Shown piece after piece: positions 58,040-64,000 of a stretch of DNA of 64,000 nucleotides (position 1 is the stretch's first letter; every line of letters starts with the position of its first letter). A program made the translations under genes and the position numbers. The notes beneath the pieces were generated by a model. The model did not search any database. It worked only from the letters and a program-made list of their open reading frames with translations, and was not told the origin of the DNA. Origin of the DNA: Lachancea thermotolerans CBS 6340 (lineage: Eukaryota > Ascomycota > Saccharomycetes > Saccharomycetales > Saccharomycetaceae); NCBI RefSeq assembly GCF_000142805.1, contig NC_013083.1, positions 682,001-746,000 of the forward strand, in the 5' to 3' direction.

Positions 58040-59017
58040 CTCTTGGCGCCCATAAATACACACAGCACCAATTTCGAACTACCGAAAGCTGATTATTAAG
58101 GCCCTCATTTTTCGTCTCCTGGGACGTGGGGGTAGAGCCCCATGGACAGATCAGGGGCCAAAGAGTACCGCTTGCTCGTAGTTGTCAGCCACTTCTTCTG
58201 GGACCTCGTAATAGTGATCCTCGAAATGACTATTAGTAGCATAAATCCACCCTAAGGAAACTGTGGCCAGACAACCAAAGCAAGCCAGCGCGTAACCAAG
58301 GCTATGGCCGTTGTGGTGGGGTTGGTCTTAGGAGCCCAGTTCTCCTCGACTTTCGCGGTTTGCGCGTGTGGAGACAGTAGTTCTATGGGTGCGGTGCATT
58401 GGAGCGGCAGTGGTATCGCAGATTTCTTGGAGTATCCCATACCGCTTGTTTTAGTTAAGCAGAGACGAAAGAAGCACCCAGAGCGTAAGCCGCCAGAAAG
58501 CTCGCTATGCTATTGTTAGTCAGGTATTGCGTTGCTGTTGGCGGGCTCTCTTTCGTGCATTCTTCTTTTCTCCCACCAGGTGCTAGACATCAGCCTCGAG
58601 CTGAGTTCAGAAGCTCTCTCCTCCCCTACTCATTCCCGACGCCCATGTGGAAGACTAGTGCTGCTTCAAGTAGAAAGCGAATTTCAGGATTCGCTATAGG
58701 TTGACATTCGTTCTGTAATCTCGCCGAAGCCCCCTGGCCTTTTAACCCGGCTCTGTACAATTTAGGCGCTGAGGTCCATTAGCAACGCGATAAACTGATG
58801 AGCATGTGATATGGAGCTTCTATCTACTTACAGCATGTAGAATCGCCAGTGTTGTTGAACCGCTAACCAGGCGTTTCAAATCAAACAAGTAACAACCGCC
58901 AATAACGGCGACCAAACCACAAAGTCTTGCTGCAAGGAGAATCGCCCATTCTATATCACAAAGTGTTCTATAATGCTTGGTTTACTATAGTTCGGGACTA
59001 GCGTTATGTAAATTATA
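58040..59017. other. CSM2-FKH intergenic region
   Basis: Nearly 1 kb upstream of CSM2 and downstream of the forkhead gene, both on the minus strand. It includes a coding-like stretch at 58151-58512 listed separately. No tRNA, snoRNA box pair or repeat is seen. Confidence 0.5.
58151..58512 (-). other. Coding-like stretch in two frames, possible small membrane-protein gene
   Basis: Two minus-strand frames overlap. One starts at ATG 58440 and runs 62 codons to 58252 (start MGYSKKSAIPLPLQ). The other is open from 58327 to the stop at 58151 and reads like a membrane helix and acidic tail (LGYALACFGCLATVSLGWIY, then EVPEEVADNYEQAVLFGP). A possible acceptor at about 58507 (GACTAAC, then 10 bases to CATAG) could pair with GTAAGT at about 58831, just after an ATG. 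A second weak intron (GTATGG to CTAAG) would lead into the second frame. This might be an undescribed spliced small gene, a decayed one, or coincidence. Confidence 0.25.
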
Positions 59018-61542
59018 TTAGGTCCGCTCGTCAACAACACTGATTTTGGCGCCCTCACGGTCCAGCATAAGCTCTTTTGACCCCGGGGCATCGTCCCGGT
59101 TATGGTTTTTGATGGGCGAAGACACGTATTCAGCACTGCTGTTGCCTTTGCCGCTTATGCTGTTGCCTCCCATATCATGTTGTGCCCTCATCTTATCTGT
59201 TTCAGCTGCGGAACCATTAATGTGGAGAGTCGGTAAGTTAGGATTGTCCTGCGTAGCCCTTCCCATTTGTGGTCCCGTCTGCAGGGGCCTTGGCCCATCT
59301 CCCATATTGTTCGCCTGTGCAGCCTCCTCCATGGCCCGGAATCCCGCAGGCGTGTTGTTTACAGAACTAAATTGCAGCAAATTCCACACACCAGGTGAAC
59401 TTTGTGCCGTCTGCGAAGCTTGTCTTGTGGAAAGCCTAGAATCTGCATTTTGCTGGGAGTTTGAGCCGGTCGGTGATCTATTAACGTGGGAGCTTCCCCG
59501 CTCAGGTGTATAAGCCTCCATTGCAGTGATGTGGAAAGGCTTAGTTGGGGATCTCAGAAGCGTGTCCTGCGTGGGTGATATTCTGGCAGCGGACCCGGGG
59601 AGACTGCTCCCGCTCGTTACAGAGTTGTGGGTGCGTGTCGTGGGTCTGGGTAGCGTAGGATATGTGGAGGTTGGTTGCCTCGAAGGAATACTTATGGGTG
59701 GTTGCATCTGGGGTGAAGAGGGTCTCTGAGGCACTAAAGGTGAAAGCGAAGACGTTGGGGGGAGCGGCACATTAGGCTGCAGCGTGCCGTAGAATTGGGA
59801 TGCCGGCGCCGACTGCTGGAGCTTTTGGAGGTTTTGTCGCTGAGACTGATCAGGGAGCTGATCTGAAGAAGTGTGCAGTTGCTGCAGGTGCGGCAGTTGC
59901 TGGGGCCTAAACTGCTTCTGATGGAATTGCTGCTGCTGAAACTGTTGTTGGTGCTGCTGCTGGAGCTGCTGCTGCTGTTGCTGGTGTTGGAGTTGCTGTT
60001 GCTGGAGGTGCTGCTGTTGAAGGTGCTGCTGCTGCTGCTGCTGCTGTTGTTGGTGCTGGTGCTGTTGGTGCTGACGCTCCTGTTGAGACTCATGCTGCTG
60101 CTGCTGCTCCTGCTGCTGCTCCTGCTCCTGCTGGTCGCTCAGGGGAGGCTGTGCTGGAGACTCAGACGATGTATCCTGAATAGGCAGGCTATTGAACTTT
60201 GTCATGTGAAGCTGCAGCTGCCTTGCAACTGACGATCCCCTTCTTACCTTTGATATCTTCCCGGATTGCCACTTATCCAAAAAGTCCTTCTGATAGTCTT
60301 TACTGATGCGCCATTTCATGCCCTTTCCTGGTTCATTAGGTTTTCGGGGCACTTTCTCAAAGGCCTTATTTAGTGAAAGGTTGTGGCGAATGGAATTTTG
60401 CCAGCCCGTCTTGATGTACCGGTAGTACGCGTAGTTGGATGAGATGTACTTGTAGATATCGGCAAGCGATAGTACACCCTCCGGATTGGACAGAATGGCT
60501 TGTGTGATCATGGTGGCGTAGGAGAATGGGGGCTTGACATTTTTGTTTTCGTCACGAGACAAGTCCGACGCGATGTCGTTAGCCGCCAGCAGACCAGGGT
60601 CCATTATCGAACCGTAGCCGGCGCCCATCTGCGGAGCGTTGTAAGAAGATACCGCGGAAGGCGCGTAGGGATTCTCATACGAGTTGTACATGCGGAAGGC
60701 CTTGACGGCGTTTTTGGGTTGCGATGCGTCCCGCAGCGCGTCCTGCAGCAGGGGATTGGGGTTGCCAGTAGCGTTTCCAAATGCAGCGTTAAGTTTCGGC
60801 GCCAGATGGTCGAGCGCCCTTTGCTCCACGTAGGGGCTGCGGTCCGGCAGGATGAACATCATCTGAGTGCCCCCGATGTCCAAAATGGAGCCCGACTGCA
60901 GCTGCACTGGATCGGCCTGCGGTCCGGCGCTGACACGCTGAAAGTCCACTTTCGCACCATTGCGGCCCTGCACCTGCAACTCCCAGAAGCCCTCGGCTAG
61001 GTTGTACTTGATGGTGGCATGTTTTCGCGACACGACCTTGGCGGGGCCCAGGTCGATGTCCACGGTGTGGTCCTGCGGGTCCGTGTTACGCCCGATGGTG
61101 ATCACCAGGTGCTTGACGTAGAAGGTCCAGTCGCGGCCCGCGATCTTGGCGTACGCCTGGACCTCGGTAGCCAGGTTGCGCTCGTTCGAGAAGACGCTGG
61201 CCACCGTGGTGGGCTGTTCCGGCGTGCCCAGCACCGAGATTACTGCGTTAACGAGATCCTGCAATAAAGCGCGAGCTTGACGTTAGTATACCTGACATTG
61301 CGTGCGAAAAAGAGCTGCCGGCCGCGGAGCACTGCGCGTCCCGCGGCCTATGGCTCTGCTAGAGCGCCGTGTCTTTCTTCAGCGCTGGAGCGGGCTCCGG
61401 AACCGTCCGCACCGGACCGGCAGGGCCATGGGCCCGTGGAGCGCGCTGCTGCGCGCGCGCCGAAGCGCCGACGCTTAGCCGTTAAGTCACATACCTGATT
61501 CTGCTGCGGGTTACCCAGCGGTTGGCCCTTGTGGGCGCTCAT
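59018..61542 (-). CDS. FKH2: Forkhead transcription factor Fkh1/Fkh2, with 5' intron
   Basis: Fkh1 and Fkh2 drive the G2/M CLB2 cluster with Mcm1-Ndd1 and influence replication-origin timing. Exon 1 is 61542-61495 (48 bases, MSAHKGQPLGNPQQNQ); exon 2 is 61258-59018, giving 762 residues. The intron 61494-61259 has GTATGT, TACTAAC and TTGCAG. An FHA domain covers about 60-155 (GRNTD and SRKHATI), and the forkhead DNA-binding domain about 258-349 (KPPFSYATMITQAIL; NSIRHNLSLNKAFEKVPR). A Gln/His tract at about 390-480 and a long Ser/Pro/Gln tail with SP/TP phosphosites follow. It is the single ancestor of both paralogues; the length is nearer Fkh2 (862) than Fkh1 (484). Confidence 0.94.
59880..60140. 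repeat. CAG/CTG trinucleotide tract encoding poly-Gln in the forkhead gene
   Basis: Runs of CTG (plus strand) broken by other Gln and His codons encode about 90 residues that are mainly Gln and His. The longest pure runs are near 60027-60049 and 60092-60120. Such tracts expand and shrink between strains. Confidence 0.8.
61259..61494 (-). other. Spliceosomal intron of the forkhead gene
   Basis: A 236-base intron: GTATGT at 61494-61489, TACTAAC at 61288-61282, acceptor TTGCAG ending at 61259. It joins CAG to GAT in phase 0. The exon 2 frame alone has no ATG near its start, only TTG, which supports the upstream exon. Confidence 0.9.
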
Positions 61543-62061
61543 GTTTTGATCTGCGTGCTTCCTGGACTGCAGATTCGCCACTCGGTAGTTTCGCGGGGGA
61601 GCCTTGCGTGCGGTTCGCGCGATGCGGTTCACAAATGCCCTGGTAACTCAAAGTGCGAGGAGTGCTCTGGGCATTGTTATTGTTTGTTGACAAAACATTG
61701 CTCAGGAAGCCTTTTTTTTTCTTGAGCCTGCCCCGTTACGTACATAGTTACTACCACCCTTTCGTCACGTGGAAGAAATTTCTAATTGTCACGTGACTTG
61801 GGATTCGATCACGTGTTGCTGCTTGCTGCGAGCGCCTTTTTTTTAAATCACTTATTTTTTTCATTGTGCTTCTACGAGTGCCAAAAATGCCTCAGCTACC
61901 TTAATGCTTAGAAGGACTTCACCGAAAAAAAAAGTCCACCGGCGACTATATATATATCGCCGAGCAGTTGAATCTACGGTTTGTGCCGCGGTGCTTCGCA
62001 TGACGTTCTAGTACTGTACTTAGAAGTTGTACCCTGTACTAAATTTTTCCCATTGTTCCAG
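61543..62061. other. FKH-ASG1 divergent promoter
   Basis: This 519-base region between two transcription-factor genes contains three CACGTG sites, at 61766-61771, 61790-61795 and 61810-61815, and a TATATATATA at about 61949-61958, upstream of ASG1. No RNA gene is visible. Confidence 0.6.
61766..61815. promoter_or_regulatory. Three CACGTG E-boxes in the FKH-ASG1 promoter
   Basis: Three CACGTG palindromes lie in 50 bases, about 225-275 bases from the FKH ATG and 250-295 from the ASG1 ATG. Likely sites for Cbf1/Pho4-type bHLH factors; the target gene cannot be told from sequence. Confidence 0.55.
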
Positions 62062-64000
62062 ATGTCAGATCTGCAGAATAAGCGGCGGCGTGTAACGCGA
62101 GCGTGCGACGAGTGCCGCAAGAAGAAGGTGAAGTGCGATGGGCAGCAGCCCTGCATCCACTGCACGGTGTACTCGTACGAGTGCACGTACAACCAGCCAA
62201 GCAAGCGGGTGGCGACGGCATCCGCATCGACGGCGGCGGCAGCGCTGACGCCTCCGTACGGAGTGAGCCAGCCGTCGCGTGTCAAGCCGCACAAGGCGCT
62301 GCGCGACGCGAAGCTGCAGCTGTCGAAGTACAAGATGTTGTTCGGACGGCTGTTCCCACAGATGCCACCTATCGAGCAGGTGGACGTGGCGAGCTTCGCC
62401 AACGCGTTCCAGGGGTTCGTCGCTTCGAACGAAGAATTCCAGAACGCCACGAAAAATAGTCACGTGACTGTTCCGGTGTCCTCTGCCAGCGGGGCCGGGT
62501 CGCCGGCCACCGCGAGCGCGACGCCCGAGGGTTCGGTAGGCGTCGACGCCATCGAGGGCATAGACGGGTCGATCCAGTCGCACGAGGGTCGCGAGATCAA
62601 GATCATTTTGCCGCCTAAGCCCGTGGCCCTGCACTTCATCCAGGTTACCTGGGAGCAGTGCTGCGTGCTTTTCCGGTTCTACCACCGCCCCAGCTTTATC
62701 GCGAGCCTTGATGAGCTGTACGAGACCGATCCGCACGACTACACGCACGAGCAAATGCACTTCCTGCCGTTGTGCTACGCGGTGATGGCCGTCGGGGCGC
62801 TTTTTTCCAAGTCGATGCAGAGCACCGGGACGCCTAGCGACACCGCGTCTCCGGGCAAGTTCATGCAGGACGAGGGCTACAAATACTTTGTGGCCGCGCG
62901 CAAGCTTATCGACATCACGAACGCCCGCGACCTGAACTCCATTCAGGCCATAGTTATGCTTTTCATTTTCCTGCAGTGCTCCGCCAGGCTTTCGACGTGC
63001 TACACTTACATCGGGGTGGCCATGCGCAACGCGCTGCGTGAGGGTATGCACCGTAACCTGAACGCCGACACGCACAGCTACAACCCGATCGAGATCGAGA
63101 TGCGCAAACGGCTTTTCTACACCATCTACAAGATGGACGTGTACGTCAACACCATGTTGGGCTTGCCAAGGAGCGTATCCCAGCGCGACTTCGACCAGGC
63201 GCTTCCCGCAGAACTAACCGATGAATTTATTACGAAAGACGGGCTTCATTTCGAGAAGCAAGGCAATGTTTTGTCATCAGCTGGCATTGCAAACCAACAC
63301 ACGAAGCTTATCATGATCCTGGATAATATAGTGGCAGAGCTCTATCCAGTTAAAAAAACAAACAATCTCATTTCGCACGACGTGGTCACCCAGCTCGAAC
63401 TCAAGCTGAGGCAGTGGCTGGATAATCTCCCTCCGGAATTGGCCCCGGGATCAAACGATGTCCCTCCAAAATACGAGAGAGCCAACCAGCTTTTACACCT
63501 TTCCTTCCTGCAAGTTCAGGTTATCCTGTATCGGCCCTTCATACATTACCTGTCGGCAACTGTCCCTACCAAAGCTGCGGACTCTCTTTCAATCCGGCGG
63601 GCCCGCAACTGTATTTCGGTAGCCCGAACGGTTGTCAAGTTAGCTAAGAAAATGATGGAAAAAAAGACACTGACGGGTTCCTACTGGTTCAGTATTTACA
63701 ACATCTTTTTCTCTGTCGCAGGCCTTATTTTCTATCTACATGAAGTGGCCCCCACAGACGAAGCTGGCGAGCTCGAGTATAGTGAGATCCAGAAAGATGC
63801 AGAACTGGGCAAGGGTGTTTTGCTGTATTTGAAGGACACCAGCATGGCCGCCAACCGGACCTACAACTTGTTAAACATGCTATTCGAAAAGTTCAATTCT
63901 AAAACTATCAAGTGGAGTCAGGTCAAGCAAGGCGAATTCAAAGCCTCAGCTCCTGAAAGTTCCCAACAAGCGCCTATCAAAACTCCTCCAGTAAACATGG
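62062..64000 (+). CDS. ASG1: Zn2Cys6 transcription factor Asg1 (3' end outside window)
   Basis: Asg1 is a fungal zinc-cluster activator tied to stress response and fatty-acid use. The ATG at 62062 is followed by the Zn2Cys6 cluster with Cys at 15, 18, 25, 31, 34 and 41 (RACDECRKKKVKCDG...CIHC...YEC), with a basic linker. The fungal-specific regulatory domain (Fungal_trans) spans about residues 210-480, with FRFYHRPSFIASL and EIEMRKRLFYTIYKMDVYVNTMLG. The 646 residues seen are two thirds of the S. cerevisiae protein (964), and the frame is open at the window end. Position next to FKH1 agrees with YIL130W. Confidence 0.94.
   Translation, partial: MSDLQNKRRRVTRACDECRKKKVKCDGQQPCIHCTVYSYECTYNQPSKRVATASASTAAAALTPPYGVSQPSRVKPHKALRDAKLQLSKYKMLFGRLFPQMPPIEQVDVASFANAFQGFVASNEEFQNATKNSHVTVPVSSASGAGSPATASATPEGSVGVDAIEGIDGSIQSHEGREIKIILPPKPVALHFIQVTWEQCCVLFRFYHRPSFIASLDELYETDPHDYTHEQMHFLPLCYAVMAVGALFSKSMQSTGTPSDTASPGKFMQDEGYKYFVAARKLIDITNARDLNSIQAIVMLFIFLQCSARLSTCYTYIGVAMRNALREGMHRNLNADTHSYNPIEIEMRKRLFYTIYKMDVYVNTMLGLPRSVSQRDFDQALPAELTDEFITKDGLHFEKQGNVLSSAGIANQHTKLIMILDNIVAELYPVKKTNNLISHDVVTQLELKLRQWLDNLPPELAPGSNDVPPKYERANQLLHLSFLQVQVILYRPFIHYLSATVPTKAADSLSIRRARNCISVARTVVKLAKKMMEKKTLTGSYWFSIYNIFFSVAGLIFYLHEVAPTDEAGELEYSEIQKDAELGKGVLLYLKDTSMAANRTYNLLNMLFEKFNSKTIKWSQVKQGEFKASAPESSQQAPIKTPPVNM

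Overview
This is budding-yeast nuclear DNA, most likely from a Saccharomycetaceae species that did not go through the whole-genome duplication; Lachancea is my best guess at genus. The evidence is gene order. One collinear run carries genes that in Saccharomyces cerevisiae are split between chromosome XIV (TOP2, TCB2, SNN1, MKT1, END3, SAL1, PMS1, SWS2, EOS1, TPM1, APJ1, MKS1, IMP4, MLF3, MSK1, RNH201, LAT1, TOM7, RPL16B, FKH2) and chromosome IX (CCT2, AXL2, REV7, TPM2, TMA108, OM45, VHS2, FLX1, RPL16A, CSM2, FKH1, ASG1). Each duplicate pair is present here only once. Splice signals (GTATGT, TACTAAC, YAG) and tRNA genes are also hemiascomycete in type.

Layout. 1-15 kb: the 3' part of TOP2, a tricalbin, SNN1, OST3, MKT1, a tRNA-Thr gene, CCT2 and END3. 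15-29 kb: AXL2, a mitochondrial double-hotdog acyl-CoA thioesterase with no S. cerevisiae counterpart that I know of, an inverted second tRNA-Thr gene, SAL1, the divergent repair pair REV7/PMS1, SWS2 and EOS1. 29-43 kb: COQ5, an intron-bearing tRNA-Pro gene, tropomyosin, then APJ1, TMA108 and a NIS1 candidate, which look inverted as a block against S. cerevisiae, then OM45. 43-55 kb: MKS1, IMP4, MLF3/VHS2, tRNA-Gln, a C/D box snoRNA that fits snR68, MSK1, RNH201, LAT1, TOM7 and FLX1. 55-64 kb: RPL16, CSM2, FKH1/2 and the 5' part of ASG1. From about 46.9 to 54 kb the DNA is unusually GC-rich.

The genes do not form one pathway. Recurring themes are mitochondrial biogenesis (SAL1, FLX1, TOM7, OM45, MSK1, LAT1, SWS2, COQ5, the thioesterase), DNA replication and repair (TOP2, PMS1, REV7, CSM2, RNH201), cortex and polarity (END3, AXL2, tropomyosin, NIS1), and ribosome synthesis (IMP4, RPL16, snR68).

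Four protein genes contain spliceosomal introns readable from the sequence: CCT2 (exon 1 is only the ATG), tropomyosin, RPL16 and the forkhead gene. I found no transposon, LTR, CRISPR array or centromere, and no evidence for a wholly new multi-gene system. The most rewarding items are the snoRNA, the unexpected introns, three small unexplained coding-like stretches, a dense CACGTG cluster and the GC-rich island.
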